Assembly: GCA_012295275.1 (NCBI GenBank)
Contig: CM022679.1
Span: 944,775-1,008,774, forward strand
Origin: Chrysomallon squamiferum
Lineage: Eukaryota > Mollusca > Gastropoda > Neomphalida > Peltospiridae
DNA: 64,000 bases
Direction: 5' to 3'
Under the pieces are notes generated by a model. That model searched no databases and was not told the origin of the DNA. It saw only the letters and a list, made by a program, of their open reading frames with translations. Shown piece after piece: positions 52,617-64,000 of this stretch (the first letter of the stretch is position 1; every line of letters begins with the position of its first letter). The translations under genes were made by a program, and so were the position numbers.

Positions 52617-53960
52617 CTGGCAATATACTGACTCATGCAAATCATAGTCGAAATTTTAAAGTAATAGAATTTTGTTTAGGGAAACTGCGAAAAAGTGCAA
52701 TAGCAGTAGTCAGATGTGAAAACGAAACAACAGTTGACAGATATCCAAATAAAACAACAGTAATCAGATATCAAAATGAATTAGTATTAGTCAGATATTA
52801 AAATGAAACAGTAGTAGTCCGGTTTATTAAATGAGTTCTGGAAATAAAACAGATATAATCAAATTAGAAAACGGACACATATAATCTTAGACGGATATAG
52901 TCACATATAGATATAATCAGGTAACTGAGACAGATATAAACAAAGTCAGATATAATCAGTCAGATATACATAACAGAGAACTGACGTCTGTAGCTGAGAC
53001 TTCTGATAAATGACAAGTGGTGACGCTATGACAGGAAACATAGTTAAATATTGATCTGATTATTGTGTTCACCCTACTGTTAGTTGCCAACTTTGTCACT
53101 GTTTGATCTTGTAGAACACTTTTGTGTCTTGTTTTAATAAAGCTGTAATACTAATTATTATTATTATTTTTTTTACACTCCGTCGGCTCCACATACAGAT
53201 ATAGAAGAGCGACAACATTTATTTAAAGATTAATAATATGAAAGCCACTACAAAAACCAACACCATTCAAACCAAAACAGAACAAAGCAAAGTAAAACCC
53301 ACACAAATAAACCACAACATTATTAATGTTTGGCTTGATGAACATGAATAAATCTGCGCATCAGATTTTGTAAGAGATTTTATGGGCGACTCGTTTGACT
53401 TCTTTATAAAACATTCTGGACTGAATAACACTGGAAGTCATTTTTCAGTGGCCAATCCTGATCAAGTCTATGCGAAGACAAAGTAAAAGAGTTTTAATAG
53501 ATTTTGAAACGAGCATTACAAAGGCTTAGAGTCGTCTGTATCTAACACTATGCGTCTTCTAGGTAACGCCTTTTGTTTAGAAAATATTGACTTTCAAAAG
53601 ACGTATGCACTCGAGAATCATTTGTCTTTATAGAACTGTTTGTTCTTCTCTGATTATAAATAAAACATATTATCTAACAATTTGTGTATGTTGTCACAAA
53701 ATGACTAATGAATTATATCTCAATTATAAATTTACGCTGAATATTAATCCCTAAGGAACTGGCAGCAAGTCCAGGTTTGATTAAACCGAGATTCCTTTAT
53801 TCATTTGGAGCGACAGAAAACTGCCTCTTGTGTTATATTAATAGTGACCGTATAATTCGAAGATTATAGTTTGAAAATGTTCTGAAATATCTTATCAAAT
53901 CTGTTTAAACAAGGAAAGAGAGATAGAGAGAGAGAGGTTAAAAGAAACGAGAGAGATAAA
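52617..53960. other. 5' region of unit G; no gene seen
   Basis: 26-bp repeats (52690-52960) and a region similar to the 5' flanks of other units up to about 53160. The sequence after that is unique and AT-rich. Confidence 0.6.
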
Positions 53961-54185
<225 letters not shown>

Positions 54186-54782
54186 TACGTTTGGGTTATA
54201 CGCAGAATTGATAAACCAAATTATTCAGAATAATCAGTTACGGCAGATGAAGGTTTTTTTAAACAGAGATATTTTCTCCTGGCTAGTCAAATTGTAAACA
54301 TACTTTCTGCAAGACAAATCTTCTGATTTGTGTGAAAGATAATGAGTATAACTACTTTAATATTTTCAATGGCACAGAATATAAATCACTTTCTTGTGTT
54401 TTCAGTAGCACTGCCTTGTTTACCACATTCGCCACAGTATTGCTATATTTGTAAATGTACGGATATTTATTATTATCATATTATTCATTTGTCATTTCCA
54501 AAATTGGATTTCAGATTCAGTTGTGCGTTCATGTAAAGATCTGTTTAGTAAATGTATGATACATGTATTCCATATCTGAAACTATCGATGTTACGTTATC
54601 ACAAAACTCTCCAACTTCTTTGTTACAGGTGAATTCTACTTTCAGTTTCTAATTAATATTTTGACAGTGCCTCTGTCAGTTTGTAATTAATCATTTTACA
54701 GGGCTATTTTCAGTTTATAATAAAAAATGTACATGCTCGGAATCTTAAGTGTCAGCTAAAGTATGTCTTTTTTTTCCTTCTT

Positions 54783-54826
<44 letters not shown>

Positions 54827-55017
54827 TTTGTGATTATATATAAAATAGTTTAACCAGGAATTCTGTAAAGAAATATGTGCCATTTTGTGTGTCATACAAC
54901 AGATATTTATCCTTTGTATCAGTATGTGTATTACAGTTGCCTGTTTTCATGTACAAATGTTTTTAAAATTTATTATCTCGTTGACACACATGACATTCTG
55001 TAGTGCAGACACAATGG
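54186..55017. other. Intergenic between lectin unit G and the protease exons
   Basis: Includes (TG)n at 54787-54835. Positions just below 55018 would be the 3' UTR of the protease gene. No coding exon recognised. Confidence 0.55.
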
Positions 55018-55176
55018 TCAGTTGTAGATGTGTCTTTTTATCCACTGCAAGTACATGCTGACCCGGGTAAACACGCCCGGGTAGTCACCTGATCTGAGTT
55101 TACTGCTGAATGATACGATACCAGAAACAACGTGTTTGCCTTGCACTTTACACACCAGAGCACTACCACTGTCTCC
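55018..55176 (-). CDS. S1 serine protease, last exon (catalytic Ser195 region)
   Basis: 159 bp, 52 codons plus stop, acceptor CTATCAG. It encodes GDSGSALVC, the catalytic-serine motif of chymotrypsin-fold proteases, with Ser-Ala in place of the usual Gly-Pro. VVSGIVSFSS and DYPGVFTRVSMYLQWI follow, the normal C-terminal strands and helix. The position of Cys220 is not a cysteine, so the C191-C220 disulfide is missing. With GICP at the end of the previous exon, residue 189 at the base of the pocket would be Gly, not the Asp of trypsin. Trypsin specificity is therefore unlikely. Phase 0 junction with 55733-55869. Confidence 0.88.
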   Translation of the reverse strand, partial: GDSGSALVCKVQGKHVVSGIVSFSSKLRSGDYPGVFTRVSMYLQWIKRHIYN

Positions 55177-55185
55177 CTGATAGCA

Positions 55186-55229
<44 letters not shown>

Positions 55230-55732
55230 CATAATAATAATAATAATAATTATAATAATTATGACAGCAGAAATAACACAACAATCATAATAACAGCAAT
55301 AACAACAAAAACAATAATAACAACAACAATAATCGCAACAATAAGAACAACATTAATAACAACAATAATGATAATGATGACGACAATAATAACAGCAATA
55401 ATACTACTATTACTAACAGTTAAAATAGTGATAATGATAAAACTAATAATAGTAATAATAACAGAAGTAGTAATAGTAGTAGTATTAGTGGTAGTGGTAA
55501 TGGTAGTGCTAGTAGTAGCAGTAATGGTAGTGTTAATATTGACAAGAAGAACAACAATAAAAATAAATAAATAAACAAATAAATAAACAAATAAATTTAT
55601 CTATACTACACGAAAAATAGCAGCAGCAACAATAACAACAACAACAACAAAAACCACAACAATAACAACAACAACAACAACAACAACAACAGCAACAACA
55701 AAACGTGTTAACCCTAGGTTTGATTTCCTCAC
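55177..55732 (-). repeat. Intron of the protease gene filled by AAT/AAC and CAA repeats
   Basis: AAT tract at 55188-55245, then a long mixture of imperfect AAT, AAC and AGT trinucleotides to 55570, then AAAT and CAA (55620-55702). Poly-Asn and poly-Val frames come from this. Confidence 0.9.
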
Positions 55733-55869
55733 CGGACAGATACCAATCCTCTTATTTTTGTATCCTGCGCAGATTCTGAACGTCATCCTCTCGCTATACA
55801 GTTTCTGACACAGAGAATTCCATCTCACTGGTACCTTTATCTTCCGAGCGGTCGGAGATGGAGCACTCC
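55733..55869 (-). CDS. S1 serine protease, penultimate exon
   Basis: 137 bp, phase-1 acceptor (TTTGTATAG) and phase-0 donor (CCG before GTGAGG). It encodes GSAPSPTARKIKVPV, then WNSLCQKLYSERMTFRICAG and YKNKRIGICP. The Cys pair fits C168-C182 of the fold. It joins the exon above as YEG-SAP and the exon below as GICP-GDSGSALVC, in frame at both ends. Confidence 0.87.
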
Positions 55870-56173
55870 CTATACAAAAAATTAAAAGTAAAAAGAAAAG
55901 TAAAAAAAGAAATTAATTCAATAACCTTAAATATATTTAAAAACAACAAGAAGAAATAAAAAGAAAAGAAGAAAAGAAAAAAGGAACAAAAGAAACCCTA
56001 AACAAATCAAATAAATACAATTGAATAAATACAGAAACAAAAACAACACCAAAATATAATAATAACTAACAAACTAACTAAAAAAATAAAAAAAATAAAT
56101 AAGCAAATAAACAAACACAGAAACAGAGACGATAAAGATAAGTTAGAATAAAAAAAATGAATAATCCATTATA

Positions 56174-56250
<77 letters not shown>

Positions 56251-56365
56251 TCTTTTTTGAGCTTTTGTTGTTGTTGCTTATTGATTTTCATTTTTTTCAA
56301 TATGTCAAAACTGAGTTGCTTACTTTCTAACCGTATTGAGTTTTAACACAAAAGATACAACTTAC
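55870..56365 (-). other. Intron between protease exons; A-rich and (TTA)n 56178-56250
   Basis: A-rich stretch 55880-56160 followed by a perfect TTA block. No exon. Confidence 0.8.
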
Positions 56366-56473
56366 CTTCATAGGTACATCCCCACCCGCTTATGTAGCAT
56401 TCCATGCAGGGTGGTGGGTAGTGTTTGAAGGGTGGCGGTAAATATAGTCTTTGGAAAAGTTTGGCCAGTTGGA
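56366..56473 (-). pseudogene. S1 serine protease exon, 5'-truncated and fused to PAN sequence
   Basis: In the protease frame it reads FQLAKLFQRLYLPPPF, then CMECYISGWGCTYE before GTAAGT. LAKL and CYISGWG (Cys136, Trp141) are the usual landmarks between Asp102 and the autolysis loop. The exon has no 5' acceptor: at 56473/56474 the sequence changes abruptly to the lectin PAN exon. The protease frame is closed by TGA TAA about 30 bases into the PAN part. Exons for His57 and Asp102 are not found upstream, so the protease is broken here. Confidence 0.82.
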
Positions 56474-56632
56474 ACCAGGTGATATTCCAACATTGAAATT
56501 ATCAAGCCGTCTGTTTTCCAGGTAACAGTTTCTCTTTTCCTGGTTGAAGAAACACATGGAACATGTTGAGTTATGACCACAGGAAATCACACATGCTATA
56601 AGTGTGTCTGTTGGTACTGTAGATACTGGCAA
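56474..56632 (-). pseudogene. Lectin PAN/apple-like exon, doubly truncated (unit H, 3' copy)
   Basis: Contains PTDTLIACVISCGHNSTC, SMCFFNQEKRNCYLENRR and ISPG, then breaks into the protease exon, losing the donor. Near its 5' end, between CTACAG and TACC, about 36 bases present in all other copies are missing. The PAN frame runs on through the fused protease DNA in the wrong frame and stops near 56385. Confidence 0.82.
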
Positions 56633-56956
56633 TATACTGACTCATACAAACTCATACATGATATCATTATATCATATGCATGATTATATTGTATCGTAAT
56701 ATTGCACATACTGTATCTGATGAATGGCTATCTTATCTCACAAACATGATAATATTGTATCACATATATGCTGACATTTTATCATATACAAGTGATAAGG
56801 AACGTTCATCATGATGCTCATCATCATCGTCACCGGCTTCAATACTGTTAGTACTGAATAATGAATAATTCTGTTTTATTCTTCAACTGATTTGTTCACC
56901 TCAGAAACGAGTGAGACAGAGAAGTTGTATATTACTGTTTTTCCCGTTCTACTCAC

Positions 56957-57133
56957 CAAGAGACAACATTTCCACAATGGCTGAGTTTTTCTGATGTGAG
57001 TCTAACTGTACAAGTCTCGCACCTTCTGACTGACATCTGTGTTGAGCTGAGAGCCACGTCTGTCCGTCTGACGACAACTTCACACACAGTGGTCCTTTTC
57101 TGATCAAACGATAACCATCTGAGTTACACCTGT
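56957..57133 (-). CDS. CTL1 exon, tandem copy 1 of 4 (unit H)
   Basis: 177 bp, phase 1-1, intact: RCNSDGYRLIRKGPLC, SSDGQTWLSAQHRC. The next exon downstream on the strand is the broken PAN/protease segment, not a CTL2 exon, so on its own it encodes only half a lectin domain. Confidence 0.85.
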
Positions 57134-57967
57134 CTGTAACCAAACACACAAAACATTTTGTTATACCGATTATACAAAACATTTGGTTACAGAGATTACA
57201 CAAAATACCCATAGTCACAAACACAGAACACACGTTTTTAAAGATATTACTCATATATATCAAGACACAGAAAGACAGACACAGAAAACCATAACATACA
57301 GACACATTCAGTCACATTCGCATATGTATATCTGTAAGAATGAGCGTATAGAAACAACATGGGAGACTGTTAATCCTGTAAATAATGCGAGATTTTGAAA
57401 ATATAATGTTATGCAAGATACTGTTTTAAGAACTACTTAGAATAAAATAGTGTTATGTAGATGTACTAGTATGAAAATACTGTTTTATACAGATCATAAT
57501 AACATCAAGGTACTTATATAAATGAGGCTAAGATCCTGCGTTCTGTTGATTAGACTAAAATCAGATAGTGTGTTATATAGATTAAACTAATCTGAAAAAC
57601 ACTATGCTATAAGTGTGTCTGTTGGTACTGTAGATACTGGCAATATACTGACTCATACAAACTCATACATGATATCATTATATCATATGCATGATTATAT
57701 TGTATCGTAATATTGCACATACTGTATCTGATGAATGGCTATCTTATCTCACAAACATGATAATATTGTATCACATATATGCTGACATTTTATCATATAC
57801 AAGTGATAAGGAACGTTCATCATGATGCTCATCATCATCGTCACCGGCTTCAATACTGTTAGTACTGAATAATGAATAATTCTGTTTTATTCTTCAACTG
57901 ATTTGTTCACCTCAGAAACGAGTGAGACAGAGAAGTTGTATATTACTGTTTTTCCCGTTCTACTCAC

Positions 57968-58144
57968 CAAGAGACAACATTTCCACAATGGCTGAGTTTT
58001 TCTGATGTGAGTCTAACTGTACAAGTCTCGCACCTTCTGACTGACATCTGTGTTGAGCTGAGAGCCACGTCTGTCCGTCTGACGACAACTTCACACACAG
58101 TGGTCCTTTTCTGATCAAACGATAACCATCTGAGTTACACCTGT
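57968..58144 (-). CDS. CTL1 exon, tandem copy 2 of 4 (unit H)
   Basis: Identical in sequence to copy 1 as far as I can see, with the same splice sites. Symmetric phase lets it join to the neighbouring copies in frame, or be used as an alternative. Confidence 0.85.
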
Positions 58145-58980
58145 CTGTAACCAAACACACAAAACATTTTGTTATACCGATTATACAAAACATTTGGTTA
58201 CAGAGATTACACAAAATACCCATAGTCACAAACACAGAACACACACGTTTTTAAAGATATTACTCATATATATCAAGACACAGAAAGACAGACACAGAAA
58301 ACCATAACATACAGACACATTCAGTCACATTCGCATATGTATATCTGTAAGAATGAGCGTATAGAAACAACATGGGAGACTGTTAATCCTGTAAATAATG
58401 CGAGATTTTGAAAATATAATGTTATGCAAGATACTGTTTTAAGAACTACTTAGAATAAAATAGTGTTATGTAGATGTACTAGTATGAAAATACTGTTTTA
58501 TACAGATCATAATAACATCAAGGTACTTATATAAATGAGGCTAAGATCCTGCGTTCTGTTGATTAGACTAAAATCAGATAGTGTGTTATATAGATTAAAC
58601 TAATCTGAAAAACACTATGCTATAAGTGTGTCTGTTGGTACTGTAGATACTGGCAATATACTGACTCATACAAACTCATACATGATATCATTATATCATA
58701 TGCATGATTATATTGTATCGTAATATTGCACATACTGTATCTGATGAATGGCTATCTTATCTCACAAACATGATAATATTGTATCACATATATGCTGACA
58801 TTTTATCATATACAAGTGATAAGGAACGTTCATCATGATGCTCATCATCATCGTCACCGGCTTCAATACTATTAGTACTGAATAATGAATAATTCTGTTT
58901 TATTCTTCAACTGATTTGTTCACCTCAGAAACGAGTGAGACAGAGAAGTTGTATATTACTGTTTTTCCCGTTCTACTCAC

Positions 58981-59157
58981 CAAGAGACAACATTTCCACA
59001 ATGGCTGAGTTTTTCTGATGTGAGTCTAACTGTACAAGTCTCGCACCTTCTGACTGACATCTGTGTTGAGCTGAGAGCCACGTCTGTCCGTCTGACGACA
59101 ACTTCACACACAGTGGTCCTTTTCTGATCAAACGATAACCATCTGAGTTACACCTGT
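58981..59157 (-). CDS. CTL1 exon, tandem copy 3 of 4 (unit H)
   Basis: Same as copies 1 and 2. The one base change noted in this unit lies in the intron, not in the exon. Confidence 0.85.
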
Positions 59158-59991
59158 CTGTAACCAAACACACAAAACATTTTGTTATACCGATTATACA
59201 AAACATTTGGTTACAGAGATTACACAAAATACCCATAGTCACAAACACAGAACACACGTTTTTAAAGATATTACTCATATATATCAAGACACAGAAAGAC
59301 AGACACAGAAAACCATAACATACAGACACATTCAGTCACATTCGCATATGTATATCTGTAAGAATGAGCGTATAGAAACAACATGGGAGACTGTTAATCC
59401 TGTAAATAATGCGAGATTTTGAAAATATAATGTTATGCAAGATACTGTTTTAAGAACTACTTAGAATAAAATAGTGTTATGTAGATGTACTAGTATGAAA
59501 ATACTGTTTTATACAGATCATAATAACATCAAGGTACTTATATAAATGAGGCTAAGATCCTGCGTTCTGTTGATTAGACTAAAATCAGATAGTGTGTTAT
59601 ATAGATTAAACTAATCTGAAAAACACTATGCTATAAGTGTGTCTGTTGGTACTGTAGATACTGGCAATATACTGACTCATACAAACTCATACATGATATC
59701 ATTATATCATATGCATGATTATATTGTATCGTAATATTGCACATACTGTATCTGATGAATGGCTATCTTATCTCACAAACATGATAATATTGTATCACAT
59801 ATATGCTGACATTTTATCATATACAAGTGATAAGGAACGTTCATCATGATGCTCATCATCATCGTCACCGGCTTCAATACTGTTAGTACTGAATAATGAA
59901 TAATTCTGTTTTATTCTTCAACTGATTTGTTCACCTCAGAAACGAGTGAGACAGAGAAGTTGTATATTACTGTTTTTCCCGTTCTACTCAC

Positions 59992-60168
59992 CAAGAGACA
60001 ACATTTCCACAATGGCTGAGTTTTTCTGATGTGAGTCTAACTGTACAAGTCTCGCACCTTCTGACTGACATCTGTGTTGAGCTGAGAGCCACGTCTGTCC
60101 GTCTGACGACAACTTCACACACAGTGGTCCTTTTCTGATCAAACGATAACCATCTGAGTTACACCTGT
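59992..60168 (-). CDS. CTL1 exon, tandem copy 4 of 4 (unit H)
   Basis: First CTL1 met after the intact PAN exon of unit H (60889-61085), about 720 bp upstream. Splicing PAN to this exon keeps frame. No CTL2 exon follows before the protease segment. Confidence 0.85.
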
Positions 60169-60638
60169 CTGTAACCAAACACACAAAACATTTTGTTATA
60201 CCGATTATACAAAACATTTGGTTACAGAGATTACACAAAATACCCATAGTCACAAACACAGAACACACGTTTTTAAAGATATTACTCATATATATCAAGA
60301 CACAGAAAGACAGACACAGAAAACCATAACATACAGACACATTCAGTCACATTCGCATATGTATATCTGTAAGAATGAGCGTATAGAAACAACATGGGAG
60401 ACTGTTAATCCTGTAAATAATGCGAGATTTTGAAAATATAATGTTATGCAAGATACTGTTTTAAGAACTACTTAGAATAAAATAGTGTTATGTAGATGTA
60501 CTAGTATGAAAATACTGTTTTATACAGATCATAATAACATCAAGGTACTTATATAAATGAGGCTAAGATCCTGCGTTCTGTTGATTAGACTAAAATCAGA
60601 TAGTGTGTTATATAGATTAAACTAATCTGAAAAACACT

Positions 60639-60888
60639 ATGCTATATATATATATAGATATCATGCTAACATCAAATACAATATGTAGATTATAGTAAAA
60701 TGCTGTGTTATTTAGTTTATCTGATCAAGTAAACAAAGGTGACACCCAAACAAACAGTTGTAGCGGATTCCGATATGATCAATAATAGTAACATTACCAA
60801 TAAAAACGTAACCAGATAAATACTAACAATATAACCAGATATACACGAATGAAGCAATAAGATAAAATAACAATATATACATATATAC
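60639..60888 (-). other. Unduplicated remainder of intron 1 of unit H
   Basis: Matches intron 1 of unit F (48140-48387) closely. Starts with a short (TA)n right after the repeat boundary. Confidence 0.7.
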
Positions 60889-61085
60889 CAATGCAGGTGA
60901 TACCAGGGGATATCCCAACACTGAAATGATCAAACCATCTGTTTTCCAAATAACAGTATCTCTTTTTCTGGTTGAAGAAACATGTGGAACATGTTGAGTT
61001 GCGACCACAGGAAATCACACATGCTATACTTGTGTCTGTCGGTACTGGAACCGTGGTGTTTGTAAAAACTAGCACGCTGTAGATA
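60889..61085 (-). CDS. Lectin unit H, PAN/apple-like exon (intact, 5' copy)
   Basis: 197 bp with the same early donor as unit F (TGCATTG before GTATATATG, phase 1). PTDTSIACVISCGRNSTC, STCFFNQKKRYCYLENRW, FDHFSVGISPGITCIG. The exon is intact, but its gene has four CTL1 exons and no CTL2, so a normal lectin cannot be made without splicing past the protease segment into unit G. Confidence 0.72.
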
Positions 61086-63361
61086 CTGGCAATATACTGA
61101 CTCATGCAAATCATAGTCTGATTTGGTAATAAAGGAACAGTTTGAAAAATGAAAAAATGATGTAAATATATTTTCAGATATCAAAATGAAAGTCTACTAG
61201 TCAGATATCAAACTGAAACAGCAGTAGTCGGAGGTTAATATGAAACATCAGCAGGCAGATACCAACATGAAATATCAAAATGAAACAATAATAGTTACAT
61301 ACCAGAAAGAACCAGTACTAGTCAGATTTCAAAATAAAACAGTGATAGTCAGATATTAAAATGAAACTGTATCAGTCAAACTAAACAGTGGAAGGCAATT
61401 ATCAGAATGAAACAGTAGTAGTCAGACACACAAACGAGACAGTAATAGTCCAGTGAAATAGCAGTAGTCACAAATCAAAATGTGACAACAATAACACACT
61501 TCAGCTTTTCAACTGATTCTTTGACAGGAAGTATTGCAAAATATTGATCTCATCATTGTTTTCACCCTATTGTTAATTTCCATGTTTCTCTGAAAATGGG
61601 TTTGTTCATCTCACAGGAGAGCGAGTTTTTGTTTTGTTTCAAGAAAGCTGTCATATAAATATCTGATTAATTAATTATTATTATTATTTTGTTACACTTC
61701 ATCAATCACACGTATGTATCTGAAATGTGAAAAACAAGAAACATCCTATGATATTTGTTTAACAATTAATGATTTTATTTTATTAACATAAAAGAAAACA
61801 AAAATAACAATAGAAGTCGCAAAACAACTCGAAGAATCCAAGCAAATAATATATGACTTGATTAATATGTGTTAGTACAAAGAAAAGAATAGAGAACAGA
61901 TTGCAGCTCAACAAAAAGTTTATATCATTATTTTTATTTTTTCATAATGATAATCAATTTCTATTTGGTGTTATTAAGCATTGAGTAAATTTCGTTCAAG
62001 TAAATGACTAAAATTACAAACTTAAACAAACTTTCATTATGAAAGAAGATTTTGAAAGAAATGTGATTTGAATAAGAAAGAGCAGATCGAGAAGATGCTA
62101 AGAAAGTAGAATTAGAAAATACTGTAGAAAGACTGTGATGAGATATATAGACAAAACTGTCCTATGTTGGAAGATGATGCATTGAAAATCTTTTCTTGTA
62201 AAACAGAAAAAACATGCTCTGTCTATAAAGATTGAAACGTTAGAATAACAATTGTAATGGAGTGCTGCGGAAAGCTGAAAGTGGGTTTTAAAATTCACAA
62301 ATTCAATTTATATGATTTTCTGTTTCTTTCAGTGCAATTGATTGTTTTAGACAGACAGAAATCAAGAAAGGAAAGAAAAGAAAAAGAGCAACAACAACAG
62401 AAACTAATAACAGTTAAAATAAATAGATAAATAAATAAATAAATAAATAAAAGAGAAAAACATGCTCTGTCTATAAAGATTGAAACGTTAGAATAACAAT
62501 TGTAATGGAGTGCTGCGGAAAGCTGAAAGTGGGTTTTAAAATTCACAAATTCAATTTATATGATTTTCTGTTTCTTTCAGTGCAATTGATTGTTTTAGAC
62601 AGACAGAAATCAAGAAAGGAAAGAAAAGAAAAAGAGCAACAACAACAGAAACTAATAACAGTTAAAATAAATAGATAAATAAATAAATAAATAAATAAAT
62701 AAATGAATAAATCAGTGTATAAATAAATAAATAAATGTTAAATGTTACAGTATTGGCCTGTAGCTACATGTTAAAAGTTACTGTATTGTTACATAGCTTC
62801 ATGTTAGATGTTAGAGTATTGTTATGTAATTTCACGTTAAATGTAGCATGTTTATTGTTACAGTGTATGTGATAACCCTATGAGTGAAATCTATCATACG
62901 TTTGACGAAATATTAGTTTCATTTACAAGGTAGTACGAGATAGTTACAAACTGTTATATTAATAAGAAACGTACACTCTTTTACATTTAGAAATGTGTAA
63001 GATGTATAGGCAAAGTTTGTACAAATAGTAACAGTCGTAACAGTGGTAGTAGTAGTGGTACTAGTGTTAGCAGTAGTAGTAGTAGTAGTACTAGTATAAT
63101 ACTATTACTGTTATTATTATTATTGGTAATTTAACTTTTGTTTTGTTTAAGTAAGTAAATAAATAAATGAAAGGGAAGAAAGAAAGAAAGGAAGAAAATA
63201 AAATCTTTTTTTGAAAACTTCTGCTTCGTATTTACTTTATCTTTATTTTACAAAGATAAACGTAGCTATTTATTTGTTCATTTGTTTATTTTCTATTTCT
63301 TTAAAGAATAATTATCTTGAAATGACTGACGCTTTTGAAACGTTTTATATTTTTAGCATTA

Positions 63362-63406
<45 letters not shown>

Positions 63407-63582
63407 TATAAAATAAAATGAAATGAACAAAACACAAATTAAATCAGGTCATTGTATATCAAGTTAATGCAGAAGAATCTAGACACCATTAGCTGAAAAT
63501 CTGAAATTGAGAAATTGCAAATCTCTTTCTGATTTGTGTAATAATTACGAAGGATTCTGTTCTGTTGTATATTTTTCTCAGT
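61086..63582. other. 5' region of unit H and spacer to unit I; 248-bp duplication at 62205-62700
   Basis: 26-bp repeats (61180-61490). A segment at 61340-62100 is nearly identical to 35600-36360 of unit C. The conserved block and following (AAAT)n are present twice in tandem ('catgctct' at 62213 and 62461). Three 33-bp repeats lie at 62740-62840, AGT at 63040-63095 and AAT at 63361-63407. No exon recognised. Confidence 0.7.
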
Positions 63583-63815
63583 TTACATAAGTTTTTCACA
63601 GATGTAACGTGAACTGTAGAGGCAGTTAATGTCAATACATCCGTGTTTATATTTGCCAAAGTCTAAATCCACGCAGAATTCACCAGCGTTGTTGGAGCTG
63701 TTCGGTTCTCCTGGTGCCCAGCTGGTGTAGCTCAACGGTGAACCGTCCAGCCACACCCAGTTACCGTTGTGGGTCGGGTCGTGAGCTCCCACGTGAAACA
63801 AGGTACGTTGATGAT
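63583..63815 (-). CDS. Lectin unit I, terminal exon CTL2 (EPN type); rest of gene outside the window
   Basis: 233 bp, stop TAA at 63583-63585. GEPNSSNNAGEFC (EPN), KHGCIDINCLYSSRYICE, KLM. It differs from unit G at NGNWVWLDGSPLSYTSW (Thr to Asn, Arg to Pro). Flanks on both sides match unit G almost base for base, so I and G are sister copies. CTL1 and PAN exons should lie above 64000. Confidence 0.9.
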
Positions 63816-64000
63816 CTAGAAAATAAATACATAACTAGATGAGAAACCCGCTCTCAGTTTCATATATTCCAGACAGGATGGTTACATTGTATCATGTGCA
63901 TGGTTACACTGATGATAAACGTGGTTTCATTAATCATATACATGGTGACTGTATATTATTTAAATGATTACATTGTATGATATACATAGTCACATTTCGT
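63816..64000 (-). other. Start of intron 2 of unit I
   Basis: Nearly identical to 50588-50772 of unit G, including members of the 22-bp 'acatggttacactg' family. Confidence 0.8.

Larger units (their letters stand above)
56593..60638. repeat. Four tandem ~1,011-bp units, each with one CTL1 exon
   Basis: Units 56593-57603, 57604-58616, 58617-59627 and 59628-60638 are nearly identical. Differences I see: two extra bases (an added CA) near 58243 in unit 2, and G to A in 'caatactattagtactg' of unit 3. Each unit holds a 5' scrap of a PAN exon, an intron-2 piece like unit E, a full CTL1 exon and an intron-1 piece. The boundary sequence 'atgctata' occurs at all junctions and at both outer ends (56593, 60639), where the flanks differ. 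Confidence 0.95.

Noticed and set aside
57183-60433. 71-residue plus-strand protein found identically in three of the four 1-kb units
   Set aside because: It is antisense to intron 1 of the lectin unit and is repeated only because the unit is. It is broken in unit 2 by the two-base insertion.

Overview
The window is AT-rich, intron-rich animal DNA full of simple repeats and minisatellites. There are no operons and no long uninterrupted genes. Every gene I can defend is on the minus strand and is built from short exons with GT/AG junctions. The gene families (a Rab26/37-type GTPase, an expanded C-type lectin array, an S1 protease, a decayed LINE) and the composition suggest a lophotrochozoan, most likely a gastropod mollusc. 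That placement is inference.

Region 1 (1-19,740) holds the 5' part of a Rab26/37-like small GTPase gene. Coding exon 1 is 19172-19276 and coding exon 2, with the P-loop, is 14363-14473. Later exons are not visible and probably lie below position 1. A candidate promoter/5' UTR at 19277-19740 carries TCTCGCGAGA. Intron 1 holds a 48-bp and a 51-bp minisatellite. A ~54-bp minisatellite starts exactly at the 3' edge of exon 2, and each unit repeats that exon's splice donor. The rest is microsatellites, a 17-bp satellite with a higher-order period, and non-coding DNA.

Region 2 (21,250-54,000) is a head-to-tail lectin array, here called units A to G. The basic gene has a PAN/apple-like cysteine-rich exon (phase-1 donor), a 177-bp exon with the N-terminal half of a C-type lectin domain (CTL1, phase 1-1), and a 233-bp terminal exon with the sugar-binding half and stop (CTL2). 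A, B, C, F and G have all three exons open. E has a frameshift in its PAN exon. D is a lone PAN exon lying upstream of C. The predicted sugar motif is EPN in A, B, G and I and EPD in C, E and F. A and E share remnants of one LINE insertion in intron 1.

Region 3 (55,000-64,000) is rearranged. A PAN exon (unit H) is followed by four nearly identical ~1,011-bp tandem units, each carrying one CTL1 exon. Next comes a truncated PAN exon fused out of frame to the 3' three exons of an S1 serine protease. No CTL2 exon lies between them. The last CTL2 exon (63583-63815) begins the next lectin unit, I, whose other exons lie beyond the window.
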